From: an uncultured Candidatus Entotheonella sp. | Lineage (GTDB): Bacteria > Tectomicrobia > Entotheonellia > Entotheonellales > Entotheonellaceae | Length of the DNA stretch: 64,000 nucleotides | Assembly (NCBI GenBank): GCA_951828535.1 | Contig: OX639990.1 | Coordinates: forward strand, 62,001-126,000 | Direction: 5' to 3' | Shown here: positions 33,373 through 43,808 of the stretch, piece by piece | Position numbering within the stretch: the first letter of the stretch is position 1 | Layout of the letters: each line of letters opens with the position of its first letter | The notes under the pieces: model-generated | Databases searched by the model: none | Told to the model about the DNA's origin: nothing | Seen by the model: the letters and a program-made list of their open reading frames with translations, nothing else | Made by a program: the position numbers and the translations under genes

Positions 33373-34646
33373 TCATCCGACATTCCGTTGACGGTGGCGT
33401 TTGAGCAGTTGGGACAAGACGGCCATGGCGGGATGGTTGGCCGAAACCGCTGACGGCAGGTTTTCGTATCTGTCTAGCAGTTCGGATTCCGAAAGCTGCT
33501 GAGGCCAATGCAGATTGAGAGTGATGATACGATTTCTTTCGATTCTGATGGCGCCAAGGTCCAACAAATAGAATACGTCTCTGCTCCATGCGCGCCCGGG
33601 GTATTTGAGGTTGCGGTATTCACTTACGGTACGTAGGAACAGATCTCCCGAGTCCGGCGTAGGCGAATCAAGCAAAGTTTCCAGGATGTGCAACTGGCGC
33701 TCGGCCAGGACTCGGCGACGTGGGCTGTGTAGCTTCCCAAACAGCGACTGGGCAAACTGTCGAAACAGGGTTCGCCTGTTGTGATCCGCAATACTGTCGG
33801 CCACAGCGTTGCATCGCGCGGACACCGCCGGCAGGGCAAATCTAAGAAAGGGCGTCAGGTCGTGGCCTTTCTGGCGGGATTCGACCATTGCCGCCAAATA
33901 GCCATCTTTGTGCTCGTGGTAGTAATTCGACAGGCTGACCATTACGAAGCCGCTGACGCCCGCCTGCCTCAGCATGAACGCCTCCAGAGCGCGACACGTA
34001 CGCCCGTTGCCATCCCCAAAAGGGTGCATTGCGCCAATATGATAGTGAGCGGCGAGGGCTTGAATGATACGGTCATGTTGCCGGAATTCACCGGCAATCG
34101 CGGCACAAAGGCCACCGAAGGCAACTTGGCACTGGTCCCCCCCTCGGCTCCGCGGCAGCGCGGAGTCCCGAACGTAACGTTCCAGTCCGCTGGTCGCAGC
34201 GCTCCCGGCTCGCAGCGGTCATCGTCACAGCCGGTCACCATGCGGCGGTGGATATCCAGCACCAACTCGGTGGTGATGGGCTGGTCAGTCGGTTGGGAGC
34301 GCAACCAGCGGTAGGTGGCATCAGCGGCCCGTAGCTGGCGTTGCGAACGCGTGAGATCGACGTCTGGGGGAACCTGGCTTGCCAGGGCTATTTCTTGTTC
34401 CTCGTCGGTGAACTCGGCGCCCTCGATGCGAGAGGTGCCGGCGGCTTCAAGGCGCAATTGCTCCTCATGGACCTGCTCAATCCATTGTTGCAGGTACGGC
34501 AGTCGATTGAGGACGCCGGCGGCACTTCTGGCTTCAATTAACTGGTCAAGAATGGCTGTCGTCTCGTACGACATCCACCGCTGCGGCAGGGTATAGAGGC
34601 TGGTCGTTTCAGAGGCCATTTCCGCTTCATTTCCATCAATGTTCAA
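33373..34646 (-). pseudogene. Fic-domain AMP transferase gene frameshifted at a G7 tract
   Basis: Two overlapping frames together make a complete Fic protein. The N-terminal frame (to 33969) has the inhibitory-helix motif TSRIEGAEF and the start of the Fic fold. The C-terminal frame carries QALAAHYHIGAMHPFGDGNGRTCR, the active-site HxFxxGNGRxxR loop, and a winged-helix tail. The shift is at seven C residues on the plus strand (34137-34143; G7 in the message). Eight Gs would restore RGAEGGDQCQVAFGG and the full frame. Fic proteins AMPylate target proteins. Either a recent mutation, a sequencing slip, or a length-variable tract. Confidence 0.85.
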
Positions 34647-34702
34647 TATCTACGCGGACATTATGGAACGAAACGCATTTTCATTTCCCACTCATTTCCG
34701 TT

Positions 34703-36076
34703 TCATTTCTCCCCTGACAGCGTCTCAAAATACTTCACGAACGCCCGCATGCCGCCGCTGGCCTGGCCCCAATCGAAGTTCTCGTTGGGGGCGTGGTAGC
34801 CGTGTTCCGGCAGGCTGAGGCCGAGGAAGACGATGGGGACCTTCAGCAGCGTGTCGAGGGTGACCACGGCACCGATGGAGCCGCCCTCGCGGATGAAGCT
34901 GGGGGACATGCCGAAGCCGAATTCCACCGCTTGGCGCACCGCGTCGCCGTAGAAGCCGGTGAACTCGCCGAGGTAGGGAACCAGGGTGCCGCCGGGGGTG
35001 ATGCGTACGTCGGGGTTGAGACGGCCGACGAAATCGCGCGTCAATTCCAGAATGCGGTCCGGGTTCTGATCGGGCACCAGCCGCATGCTGATCTTGGCTT
35101 CCGCCTCATGGGGCACGATGGTCTTGATACCCGGCCCTTGGTAACCGCCGCTGATGCCGTGCACCTCGAAGGTCGGCTCGCTCCAGATGGCTTGCACAAT
35201 CTGCCGCACGTCGTCGCTGCGCAGGTCGTGCAGGCCGTGGGCCAGCCGGAAGCCGTCCAGATCAAAGCCGCTGCCCAGAAAGTGGGTCAGTTCGTCGCTG
35301 CTGAGGCGCTGCACGTCCTCGTAAAAGCCGGGAATGCTGACGCGCCCGGTGCGCGCCTCGTAGCAGCAGGCGATCAGCTCGGCCAACTCGCCGATGGGGT
35401 TGCGCGCGGCGCCGCCGGTGAGGCCGGAGTGGCTGTCTTTGCTGCCGGTCTCCAGGCGCCATTGCATGGTCAGCATGCCGCGCAGGCCGTAGGGCACCGC
35501 GGGCTTTTCCGGTGACAGCCAGATGGTGTCGGACACCAGCACAGACTGGCAGGCCAGGGCTTCCCGCTTCTGCTGCACGAAGTGCTCGAAGTTGGGGCTG
35601 CCGATCTCTTCCTCCAACTCCCAGATGAACTGGAAATTCACCGGCAATCCCTGTTGCGACGCGAAGCGGGCCGCCATCAGCGCGGTGAGCGCCGGGCCTT
35701 TGTCGTCCGTGGTGCCGCGACCCAGGTAGCGGTCGCCCTGACGCTGGAACAGGAACGGCTCGCTCTCCCACTGCGGCTCGTTGGCGGGCTGCACGTCCAT
35801 GTGGTTATAAATGGCCACTGTCGGGTAGTCCGAATTGGCGGTGATGTTCCCGAAAACAACGGGATTGCCCGGCGTTTCGACGATCTCAGCCTCAGCCCCG
35901 CACGCCCGCAGAATCTCGACCGCCCGCTCCGCCCCGCGCCGGATGTCGTCAGCGTGCGCCGGGTCCATGCTCACCGTGGGAATCTCCACCAGGTCGCGCA
36001 ACCAACTCTCGAATTCCTCGCGCACGGCGGGGATGGTGCGGTCCAGATCAGCATAGAGTTGCGGGGGCGTGGGCAT
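34703..36076 (-). CDS. M20-family metallopeptidase (dipeptidase-like)
   Basis: A 457-residue zinc peptidase of the M20/DapE/carnosinase group. Metal and catalytic motifs: YNHMDVQPA (His and Asp), [11 protein letters not shown] (bridging Asp), WELEEEIGS (catalytic Glu pair), and late GGSIGAV and HAPNE. A dimerisation domain lies at about residues 200-320. ATG at 36076 follows AGGAG by 7 bases. The same frame continues 5' to 37570 but is opposite a real gene there, so that extension is rejected. Cytoplasmic peptide turnover is likely, which fits the nearby peptide importer. Confidence 0.92.
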   Translation of the reverse strand: MPTPPQLYADLDRTIPAVREEFESWLRDLVEIPTVSMDPAHADDIRRGAERAVEILRACGAEAEIVETPGNPVVFGNITANSDYPTVAIYNHMDVQPANEPQWESEPFLFQRQGDRYLGRGTTDDKGPALTALMAARFASQQGLPVNFQFIWELEEEIGSPNFEHFVQQKREALACQSVLVSDTIWLSPEKPAVPYGLRGMLTMQWRLETGSKDSHSGLTGGAARNPIGELAELIACCYEARTGRVSIPGFYEDVQRLSSDELTHFLGSGFDLDGFRLAHGLHDLRSDDVRQIVQAIWSEPTFEVHGISGGYQGPGIKTIVPHEAEAKISMRLVPDQNPDRILELTRDFVGRLNPDVRITPGGTLVPYLGEFTGFYGDAVRQAVEFGFGMSPSFIREGGSIGAVVTLDTLLKVPIVFLGLSLPEHGYHAPNENFDWGQASGGMRAFVKYFETLSGEK

Positions 36077-36268
36077 GCGAAGTCTCCTTTTGCAGGGGTG
36101 TGTGCGGGCGCCGCGGCGGGGCGTCCCAGGACGTGCGGCGACTATAGCACGGGCAATTAGAGTGGCGCTATAATGGCCGCCGTACAGGAATCTGAGACCG
36201 CAGAACGCACGGCCCAACACCAACTTCGCCGCGCCTCGTTCACTGCCCCCGCTAATATGGAGATTACC

Positions 36269-37252
36269 GTGGCAAACAAAATCGTCTTTTCTCCCCCGTT
36301 CCCGCCCTCGATCATGGATGTGGCTCGTGCCATGGCGCCAGCCGATTTCGACTTCCAGATCGTTGCCCAGGACGACCCCAACTTTGCGCAGGCTATTCAG
36401 GACGCCGACTACTTCATGGGCTTCCCACGCGAGCACATGGGGCAGTCGTTTTACGACACGGCGCCCAATCTGAAGCTCGTGCAGCTCATCAGCGCCGGTT
36501 ACGACCGTCTCGACGTGGATGCTGCCCGGCAGGCGCGTGTGCCGGTGGCCAACAACGGCGGTTCCAATTCGGTGGCCGTTGCCGAGCACACCATGATGCT
36601 CATTCTCGCCGTGTATAAACAGGTCGTCCGCGACCACAACAACGTCGTCAACGGCAAGTGGCGGGTGGGGGATTTCGCCGACCTGCGCATCTACGAGCTG
36701 GCCGGCAAGACGCTTGGCATCGTCGGCTTGGGCACCATCGGCAAGAAGGTGGCGCGCCGCGCCCAGGCTTTCGACATGCAGGTGCTGTACTACGATGCCT
36801 TCCGTCTCAGCGAGGACCAGGCAGACGCCCTTGGTGTGCGCTACGTGCTCTTCCCCGAACTGCTGCGCACCTCGGACGTGGTCAGCCTGCACATGCCGCT
36901 GAACGAGCAGACCCGCAACATGATGGGCGCCCGCGAGTTCGCCACCATGAAGAACGACGCCATTTTCATCAATACCTGTCGCGGGCCCGTGGTGAACGAG
37001 GAGGCGCTGCACCACGCCCTGACCAGCGGCCAGATTGCCGCTGCCGGCCTCGACGTATTGGTGGAAGAGCCGCCGCCGACCGATCACCCGCTGTTCGCCT
37101 TGGATAATGTCACCTTCACGCCGCATACCGCCGGCCCGACGCTGGAAAACTGGACCAAGGCGTTCCGCAACGGCTTCGACAACATCCAGCGGGTCGCCGC
37201 CGGCCGGCAGCCCATGTGGGTCATCCCCGAACTGCGCGAGCCGGTTTTGTAG
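36269..37252 (+). CDS. D-isomer-specific 2-hydroxyacid dehydrogenase
   Basis: About 327 residues. NAD-binding [16 protein letters not shown], catalytic Arg in [11 protein letters not shown], Glu in [10 protein letters not shown], and His in FTPHTAG are present. The GTG at 36269 has GGAG at a 6-base spacer; ATG at 36257 is an alternative without a ribosome site. It reduces or oxidises a 2-ketoacid/2-hydroxyacid pair; glyoxylate, hydroxypyruvate or phosphoglycerate are possibilities. Divergent from the M20 peptidase. Confidence 0.9.
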   Translation: MANKIVFSPPFPPSIMDVARAMAPADFDFQIVAQDDPNFAQAIQDADYFMGFPREHMGQSFYDTAPNLKLVQLISAGYDRLDVDAARQARVPVANNGGSNSVAVAEHTMMLILAVYKQVVRDHNNVVNGKWRVGDFADLRIYELAGKTLGIVGLGTIGKKVARRAQAFDMQVLYYDAFRLSEDQADALGVRYVLFPELLRTSDVVSLHMPLNEQTRNMMGAREFATMKNDAIFINTCRGPVVNEEALHHALTSGQIAAAGLDVLVEEPPPTDHPLFALDNVTFTPHTAGPTLENWTKAFRNGFDNIQRVAAGRQPMWVIPELREPVL

Positions 37253-37310
37253 CCGGTACCCGTCGGCGCGTGCGACCCGAACAGGCCCCGCCACGAGGAT
37301 CGAACGACGC

Positions 37311-37847
37311 ATGAACGAAGCAACCGCCCGTATCCGCATCAACGCCCTGCTGACGAAGGCCGGATGGCGCTTCTTTCCCAACGCAAGCGGGCCGGCCAAC
37401 ATCAGCCTGGAGCACGGCGTCGCCATCAGGCCGACCGACCTTGACGCTCTGGGGGCCGACTTTGAGCGCACCGAACGGGGGGTAGTCGATTTTCTGCTGC
37501 TGGACGACCGGGGTTTCCCTTTGATGGTGTTGGAAGCAAAATCGGAGGGCAAGCAGCCGTTGGTCGGCAAGGAGCGGGCGCGTCGCTATGCGCGCTCCCT
37601 GAATTGCCGGTTCGTCATGCTGTCCAACGGCAACCTGCATTACTTCTGGGACTTGGAACGCGGCAATCCTCACCTCGTCACCGCCTTCCCCACGCCGGAA
37701 TCGGTCGGCGATTTCCGTAAGGCGCTTCCCAACCCGCAGCGCCTCGTCGAGGCTGACCGGAAGTTAGTGGAGCGTTTCGAGAAGAAAATCCAAGCGACTG
37801 TTGGGCGGGTATGGGGCAGAGACGAATCTTCACATAGGAAAAATTGA
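37311..37847 (+). pseudogene. Type I restriction HsdR N-terminal fragment
   Basis: 178 codons matching only the start of HsdR-type restriction subunits, which are usually 800-1100 residues. The nuclease core is visible: [18 protein letters not shown] then [11 protein letters not shown], a D...ExK PD-(D/E)xK motif, then [17 protein letters not shown]. The helicase part is absent and the frame stops 3 bp before the DUF3644 gene. It could be a remnant or a stand-alone nuclease-like protein. No hsdM or hsdS is present. Confidence 0.6.
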
Positions 37848-37850
37848 GTT

Positions 37851-38825
37851 ATGAAAGGACGACGGGGAAATCCCGGCCTCAAGGGCCGGTTGGTTGATAA
37901 GAGCGTAGAGGCGTACATAATTGCCCTGGAAACGATCAACCGGATCTCTATTCAATATCGGATTGAAACGTTTTGCTACCTGATTTGTAATGCTTGGGAA
38001 TTGTTACTGAAGGCAAAGATCTTAGAGGATACTCGCAACACAAATTCCATTTATTACAAGTATTACAAGACGCAACGTGAAAATCCAAAACGGTCATTGT
38101 CTCTGCAAGATTGTCTAGAACGAATCATGCCGAGTGAGAAAGATCCAATTCGGCGAAATGTAGAACGTGTAAAAGAATTGCGTGATGAAGCTACTCATCT
38201 CGTAATAGGCCAAATTCCTTCCGAGGTGATAAGCCTTTTTCAGGCGAGTGTCGTCAACTATCATAACCGTCTAACGACATGGTTCGGCGTGTCGCTAACC
38301 GACCGAGTGCCCGGAGGTCTGATGAGCATCGTATACGACATGAGCCCGGAGCAATCCGACATGAGCGATAAACGTTTGCGCCGGAAACTTGGTGCGGACG
38401 CCGCCACATTTCTTGCCCGTTACTGTACGGAGGTCAAGAACGAATTTGATGAACTCGAAAAACCTGCTCAATTCCTGATTGGAATCGACTACAGGCTTGT
38501 TCTTACGAAGAAATCTGATGAGGCAGACATTACGCTTTCGGCGGGCCCAGGAGGCGAGGTGACTCAAGTCGTTGAAGTTCCCAAAGATCCCAGCAGATCA
38601 CATCCATTTCGACAGACGGAAGTAATTGAGAAGGTAAATGGACTGCTTAATATATATAAGATAAATCAATATGATATTCGATGTATCAATGAACTGTATA
38701 AGATAAAGTCTAAATCAGAATACTTCTATCAAGGGAAAATAACAGGTTCTCCAGTCCAGTATAGTCAGGCTTTTGTAGACTGGATTGTCAGACAATATAA
38801 TCGCGATAAGGATTTTTTTTTGTGA
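37851..38825 (+). CDS. DUF3644 domain protein
   Basis: A 324-residue protein with the DUF3644 start LVDKSVEAYIIALETINR and FCYLICNAWELLLKAKIL. The rest is alpha-helical with a C-terminal winged-helix-like region. Base composition is clearly more AT-rich than neighbours (for example 38620-38830), suggesting recent transfer. DUF3644 proteins have no proven function but are frequent near restriction and toxin-antitoxin genes. It sits directly behind the HsdR-like fragment, so they may once have been one operon. Confidence 0.7.
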   Translation: MKGRRGNPGLKGRLVDKSVEAYIIALETINRISIQYRIETFCYLICNAWELLLKAKILEDTRNTNSIYYKYYKTQRENPKRSLSLQDCLERIMPSEKDPIRRNVERVKELRDEATHLVIGQIPSEVISLFQASVVNYHNRLTTWFGVSLTDRVPGGLMSIVYDMSPEQSDMSDKRLRRKLGADAATFLARYCTEVKNEFDELEKPAQFLIGIDYRLVLTKKSDEADITLSAGPGGEVTQVVEVPKDPSRSHPFRQTEVIEKVNGLLNIYKINQYDIRCINELYKIKSKSEYFYQGKITGSPVQYSQAFVDWIVRQYNRDKDFFL

Positions 38826-38957
38826 AATTAAGAACTAAGGCGAAAAATCAGACACGAGAACGAAGGTAATTCCGGTCGACGCTGGAGTGCATGGAAATGT
38901 TGTCGTACTCACTATCACGTCCAGCCCGAATGAACTACGGCAAGGGAGATATGCAAC

Positions 38958-39154
38958 ATGAGATACAAATTCGTTCTTCACGGTTCCGAAGAGGGTTACA
39001 GCGTGTGGACTGCCTGGCTTGCCAAGTTGTTGCTCGCAGAGAGACAGGCAAACTGAGGCGATCGCCAATGAAGACTGCCGCCCGGGAATACCTGGCTACA
39101 TTCGAGGAACTCAGCGAGGGCGGGAACGTCCGGGAAAGCGAGGTTGCTGTCTAG
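38958..39154 (+). pseudogene. Frameshifted HicB-like antitoxin
   Basis: MRYKFVLHGSEEGYSVW in the first frame, then LPGLPSCCSQRDRQTEAIAN in a second, and AAREYLATFEELSEGG in a third ending at TAG 39152-39154. Joined, they give a typical HicB N-terminal domain, so at least two indels have occurred. GGGAG precedes the ATG. No hicA toxin is recognised upstream; 38826-38957 carries only a short unassigned frame. Confidence 0.65.
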
Positions 39155-39226
39155 CGATGCCGAAGATCGCGAGTCGATAGCGGTGAAGTCCGATCAGAGG
39201 TTAGGTATAGAAGAGGATCACACCTG

Positions 39227-40429
39227 ATGCCCGGTATCAACCCCGAAATAATGGTTTGGGCCCGCGAGACGGCTGGTCTCGCCCGGCAGGAGGCCGCCAG
39301 GAAACTGGGCTTTCGGGATAGCTCCAATTCGTCTGCGGCAGATAAGCTGGCAGCCATTGAATGCGGGGACAAGGAGCCGTCTCGTCCTCAACTGGTCAAA
39401 ATGGCAGGCCAGTACCACCGGCCGCTGCTCACATTCTACTTGTCCAAACCTCCGGTCCAGGGGGCTCGGGGCGCAGACTTTCGCACCCTGCCGAAAGGTT
39501 ACTCACGCTCGGATGACGCGTTGTTGGACGCGCTGACCCGGGACGTAAGGGCGCGTCAGAGCATGGTGCGCGCGGTCTTGGAAGACGAGGACGAGGCCAC
39601 ACCGCTTCCATTCATTGGGGCTCGCCAGATATCGGACGGCCGCGGGGCAGTTCTGAAGGCCCTGCGCGAACTGCTGGGCGTGGATTCGAGTCAATATCGC
39701 GCCCAGGCTACTGCATCAGCCGCTTTCGATCTCTTGCGTAGGCACGCGGAAGAGTCGGGCATATTTGTGCTGCTCAAGGGCGATCTGGGCAACTATGTCA
39801 CCGCGATTGACGCTAGGGTGTTTCGAGGTTTTTCCATAGCAGACGAAGTGGCCCCTTTCGTGGTGATCAACGATCAGGACGCCAGGACCGCATGGTCATT
39901 CACCCTCTTGCATGAGACTGTGCACCTCTTGCTGGGGCAGACCGGCGTGAGCGGGTCATACGCTGACAACGAGGTGGAACGGTTCTGTAACGATGTTGCT
40001 GGGGACTTCTTACTGCCTATGGATGACATGGATGAATTGAGTCGACTTGTCGGCGGTGGCAATGACGGCATTTCAATAGTGTCGGAGCGAATCAGCGCTT
40101 TTGCCAGAAAAGCAAAGGTAAGTCGAACCATGGTTGCCTACAAAGCTTATAGGTCCTTGCTAATCAACCAAGAAACATTCAGCCAACTTAGTAACAACTA
40201 TCGTGAACAGTGGCGCGCAGAAAGGGAGCGTACGCGCGCCAAGGCTCAGGAGCAGTCAGGGGGTCCAAACTATTACGCGATACGTCGCCACCGGCTGGGT
40301 GACAGGATACTCAATCTCGCCCACCGTATGACGGCGGCTGATGCCTTGTCGACATCTAAGGCGGCACGAATTCTGGGGGTCAAGCCCAGGCAAGTTCAGC
40401 CACTGCTCGAACGCGCCCGTTCACTGTAG
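39227..40429 (+). CDS. XRE-HTH plus ImmA/IrrE metallopeptidase (COG2856)
   Basis: A 400-residue protein. Residues 1-70 form a helix-turn-helix (ARETAGLARQEAARKLGF). A zinc protease domain has HETVH (229-233) with a downstream glutamate in NEVERFCNDVAGDFLLP. A C-terminal winged-helix-like part follows (STSKAARILGVKPRQVQPLL). ImmA-type proteases cleave repressors or partner proteins in phage and mobile-element switches. It is followed after 9 bp by the DUF4411 gene, a common two-gene arrangement predicted as a toxin-antitoxin module. Confidence 0.85.
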   Translation: MPGINPEIMVWARETAGLARQEAARKLGFRDSSNSSAADKLAAIECGDKEPSRPQLVKMAGQYHRPLLTFYLSKPPVQGARGADFRTLPKGYSRSDDALLDALTRDVRARQSMVRAVLEDEDEATPLPFIGARQISDGRGAVLKALRELLGVDSSQYRAQATASAAFDLLRRHAEESGIFVLLKGDLGNYVTAIDARVFRGFSIADEVAPFVVINDQDARTAWSFTLLHETVHLLLGQTGVSGSYADNEVERFCNDVAGDFLLPMDDMDELSRLVGGGNDGISIVSERISAFARKAKVSRTMVAYKAYRSLLINQETFSQLSNNYREQWRAERERTRAKAQEQSGGPNYYAIRRHRLGDRILNLAHRMTAADALSTSKAARILGVKPRQVQPLLERARSL

Positions 40430-40438
40430 GCGACGAAC

Positions 40439-40948
40439 GTGCTCTACCTCCTTGACGCCAACGTACTTATAGATGCGAACCGGGATTACTATCCTATTGA
40501 AAGGGTCCCGGAGTTTTGGGGCTGGCTGGTAGAAATGGGGGAGCTTGGACGTGTAAAGATACCGATAGAAATCTATGAGGAAATCATCCTTCCACCACCG
40601 AGTCGTGCGGATGTATTGGTCGACTGGTTGAAAAATCACAGGGAGGCCCTGCTCCTGGAGGAGCAGGTCCGAGTCGATCTGGCAGCCCACGTGACCGAAC
40701 GGGGGTATGCCGCTGACCTCACCGATGACGAAATTGAAAAAATCGGACGCGACCCGTTTCTCATCGCCTATGCTCTTGCCGATGTTCAGAACCGGTGCGT
40801 GGTTACGAACGAACGGCCTAGGCCAGGCCGCACTCGGGCAAACCGTCACTTGCCTGATGTCAGCAGAGAATTCAACGTGGTGTGCATCAACACGTTTGAC
40901 ATGATAAGAGAACTTGATTTCAGCACCGACTGGAAGAGGAAACCCTGA
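40439..40948 (+). CDS. DUF4411 (PIN-like) putative toxin
   Basis: A 169-residue protein with the PIN-like start LYLLDANVLIDANRDYY and conserved acidic residues (DPFLIAYALADVQ, VVTNERP). PIN-like proteins cut RNA. GTG start. It is coupled to the XRE-ImmA/IrrE gene, which would be the regulator or antitoxin; this function is inferred. The end is intact, just before the IS debris begins. Confidence 0.8.
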   Translation: MLYLLDANVLIDANRDYYPIERVPEFWGWLVEMGELGRVKIPIEIYEEIILPPPSRADVLVDWLKNHREALLLEEQVRVDLAAHVTERGYAADLTDDEIEKIGRDPFLIAYALADVQNRCVVTNERPRPGRTRANRHLPDVSREFNVVCINTFDMIRELDFSTDWKRKP

Positions 40949-41024
40949 GATCTGAGGGGCCGAGGTGGGTGCTTCGCGCACAAGTTGTAACGGAAATTCC
41001 GGTACAACCCGGTAACATCCGAAG

Positions 41025-41666
41025 CTCTTTCGTCTCTATCGTGAAGAAGGGCTTACCGTGCGACGCAGGCGGGGCCGCAAGCGGGCTGTGGGGACCCGCA
41101 AGCCCAGGATTGTGCCAAGGCGACCCGATGAGCGCTGGAGCCTGGACTTCGTCTCCGATAGTCTTGCCGATGGGCGTCGGTTTCGGGCCTTGTGTATCGT
41201 CGATGACTTTTCGCGCGAAGCCCTGGCGATCGTGCCGGATTTCTCGCTCTCAGGGGTTCGGGTTGCCCGAGAGTTGGAGCGCATCATCGCGTTGCGCAGC
41301 AGACCTGCGTTGATCGTCTCCGACAACGGCACCGAACTGACCCGTCATGCGGTCCTCAAGTGGTCGCAGGAAGCCAGGATCGACTGGCATTACATCGCGC
41401 CGGGCAAGCCGACGCAGAATGCCTTCGTGGAGAGCTTCATCGGCAGGCTGCGGGACGAATGCCTCAATGAGCACTTATTCACGACATTAGGCGAGGCGCG
41501 CAACCTCATTGAAGACTGGAGGCGGGACTACAATACGACCCGGCCGCACAGTTCGTTGGGCGGCCTGCCGCCAAGCATCTACGCCGGCCTCAGGTGTATT
41601 GACGGGCATGCTGAACGTGAGTTGTTTCATGGCTCTACGCCGCAGGCCCTGACAGCGGCGTTGTGA
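41025..41666 (+). pseudogene. IS3-family transposase fragment (orfB, 5' truncated)
   Basis: Starts mid-gene with FRLYREEGLTVRRRRGRKRA and continues with the integrase core: WSLDFVSDSL, LIVSDNGTE, and FVESFIGRLRDECLN supply the D, D and E residues. It ends RPHSSLGGLPPS...TAAL. The orfA and start of orfB are missing; the preceding 75 bp are degenerate. Relic next to the intact end of the DUF4411 gene. Confidence 0.85.
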
Positions 41667-42324
41667 AGAGCAACGATCGTGAACAGACTCTACTATCCAA
41701 TGGCAGGAACTAGGCTCAGGACCTATAAAAGGTTTATGATCGGGCATGCAGGATTCAAGACCCCAACGCCACAATGAGGTTCATCATGCCCAAGCACTAT
41801 TTCTGGCTATCCGAGGCGCAGTTTGCCCGCCTTCAGCCCCTGCTGCCCAACAAGGTGCGCGGCGTCCCACGCGTCGATGACCGAAAGGTCATCAGCGGCA
41901 TCATCCATGTCATCCGATATGGGCTGATGTGGCGCGACGCGCCCGCCTGCTACGGGCCGCACAAGACCCTCTACAACCGCTTCGTGCGTTGGAGCAAGGC
42001 CGGTGTGTTCAACCGTATCTTCCAAGCCCTGGCCGCCGAAAGCACGGCCACCGGGACCGTCATGATCGATAGCACACATCTCAAGGCGCATCGCACCGCA
42101 GCCAGCCTGCTTAAAAAGGGGTGCTTTCGCGCTGCATCGGACGTAGCCGAGGTGGACTCAACTCCAAACTCCACGCCGTCTGCGACGGCGATGGCAAGCC
42201 CTTGATCTTGCTGTTGACGGCGGGTCAAGTCAGTGACTACCTTGGCGCTGATGCCCTCTCTGCCAACATGACTGAGACATCGGGACCCCTTTGAATTACT
42301 GTAGGGCGGTGGAGGTGTAACCCG

Positions 42325-42807
42325 ATGAACTCAGAGAGAGTCCCGATAACATTGAATGAGATTCCCTATTCGTCCCTGGGGGTCGAGGAGCGTAGCGACG
42401 AGGCCCCCAGGGACGGCCGCGCCGGAGCGACGCCTGACCCGGAGGTCGTGGCCAAGCCGAAACGGCGCCAGTTCACCGCGGAGTATCGGCTGCGGACCCT
42501 TGAGGAGGCCGATCGCTGCACACAGCCCGGCGAAGTGGGTCGCCTGCTTCGCCGCGAGGGGCTCTACAGCTCTCATCTGGCGACTTGGCGAAAGGCGCGA
42601 CGAAAGGGCTCCTTGCGGGAGTTGGCCTCGAAGAAGCGCGGCGCGAAACCGGCCGAACGCAACCCGCTGGATGCGAAAGTGCAAATGCTCGAAGCGAAAG
42701 TGGCACGCCTGGAACACGAGTTGCACACCGCGCACACGATCCTGGACGTGCAGGGAAAAGTTGCCGGGCTGCTGGGATTGAACCTCGAACACGAAACGCG
42801 CTCCTGA
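42325..42807 (+). CDS. IS3-family orfA (helix-turn-helix protein)
   Basis: A 160-residue protein. HTH region KRRQFTAEYRLRTLEEADRC and GEVGRLLRREGLYSSHLATW, then a leucine-zipper-like coiled coil (VQMLEAKVARLEHELHTAH). It binds the IS ends. GGAGGTG precedes the ATG. Its stop overlaps the orfB start by one base (TGATG). Confidence 0.9.
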   Translation: MNSERVPITLNEIPYSSLGVEERSDEAPRDGRAGATPDPEVVAKPKRRQFTAEYRLRTLEEADRCTQPGEVGRLLRREGLYSSHLATWRKARRKGSLRELASKKRGAKPAERNPLDAKVQMLEAKVARLEHELHTAHTILDVQGKVAGLLGLNLEHETRS

Positions 42808-43808
42808 TGGCGGCCCAATCGCTGGCAGAGCAGGTCGGCATCGTGCCGGCGTGCCGGGCGCTGGGCGTGTCGCGGGCGACTTTCTACCGTCGTCAGAGGT
42901 CAACTCCCGGGCACCAGCAGCCCCGTTCAACGCCCGCCCGGGCACTGTGTGACGCCGAGCGCGAGCAGGTCCTCGATATGCTCGCCTGTCCACGCTTCGT
43001 TGATCGTGCGCCGGCGGAGGTGGTGGCAACACTGCTCGACGAAGGCTACTACCTGTGCTCGGAGCGCACCATGTATCGGATCCTGGCCACCAACCAGCCG
43101 GTCCGCGAGAGACGCGATCAGCGTGTGCACCCCCAGTACGCCAAACCCGAACTGGTGGCCACGGCCCCGAACCAGACCTGGTCCTGGGATATAACCAGAC
43201 TGCTGGGGCCGACCAAGTGGACGTACTTCTACCTCTACGTGATGCTCGACATCTTCAGCCGCTACGCGGTCGGCTGGATGGTCGCCGACCGGGAGAACTC
43301 GGCGCTGGCTGCCAGTCTCATCGAAGAGACCTGCCACAAACAAGGTGTCCGGCCCCAGGTCCTCACCTTGCACTCCGACCGCGGGGCGCCGATGACGAGC
43401 AAGTGCACCGCGCAACTGCTCGCCGACCTCGGGGTCACGCGCTCGCTGAGCCGCCCCCAGGTCTCCGATGACAACCCGTTTTCCGAGGCGCAGTTCAAGA
43501 CCCTGAAGTACCACCCAGGCTTCCCCGGGCGGTTCCACAACATCACCGCCGCCATCGCCTTCTGTCGAACGTTCTTCCCTTGGTACAACACCGAGCATCG
43601 ACATGGCGGCATTGCCATGCTCACCCCGGACGATGTCCATCACCATCGAACCGAGAGCGTGCTGCGCAGGCGCGGGCGGACCCTTCAAACCGCCTGGGCC
43701 CGTCATCCCGAGCGCTTCGTTCGAGGCATCCCAAAGCCAGACCCCCTACCCGAATCGGTCTGGATCAATCCACCCGTGACATCCACAACAGGAGAAACTA
43801 CTCAGTAA
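42807..43808 (+). CDS. IS3-family orfB transposase (DDE integrase)
   Basis: A 333-residue transposase starting MAAQSLAEQVGIVPACRALG. The rve core has WSWDITRL (D), LHSDRGAPM (D) and DDNPFSEAQFKTLKY (E). Intact by sequence. A degraded copy of its first third lies inverted at 47855-48262. Confidence 0.92.
   Translation: MAAQSLAEQVGIVPACRALGVSRATFYRRQRSTPGHQQPRSTPARALCDAEREQVLDMLACPRFVDRAPAEVVATLLDEGYYLCSERTMYRILATNQPVRERRDQRVHPQYAKPELVATAPNQTWSWDITRLLGPTKWTYFYLYVMLDIFSRYAVGWMVADRENSALAASLIEETCHKQGVRPQVLTLHSDRGAPMTSKCTAQLLADLGVTRSLSRPQVSDDNPFSEAQFKTLKYHPGFPGRFHNITAAIAFCRTFFPWYNTEHRHGGIAMLTPDDVHHHRTESVLRRRGRTLQTAWARHPERFVRGIPKPDPLPESVWINPPVTSTTGETTQ

Noticed and set aside
36077-37570. N-terminal extension of the M20 peptidase frame giving 955 residues
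   Set aside because: The extension lies opposite the 2-hydroxyacid dehydrogenase, has no family similarity, and a strong AGGAG plus ATG marks the real start at 36076.
38826-38957. hicA toxin upstream of the broken hicB
   Set aside because: The short frame there does not show the HicA basic/His pattern.
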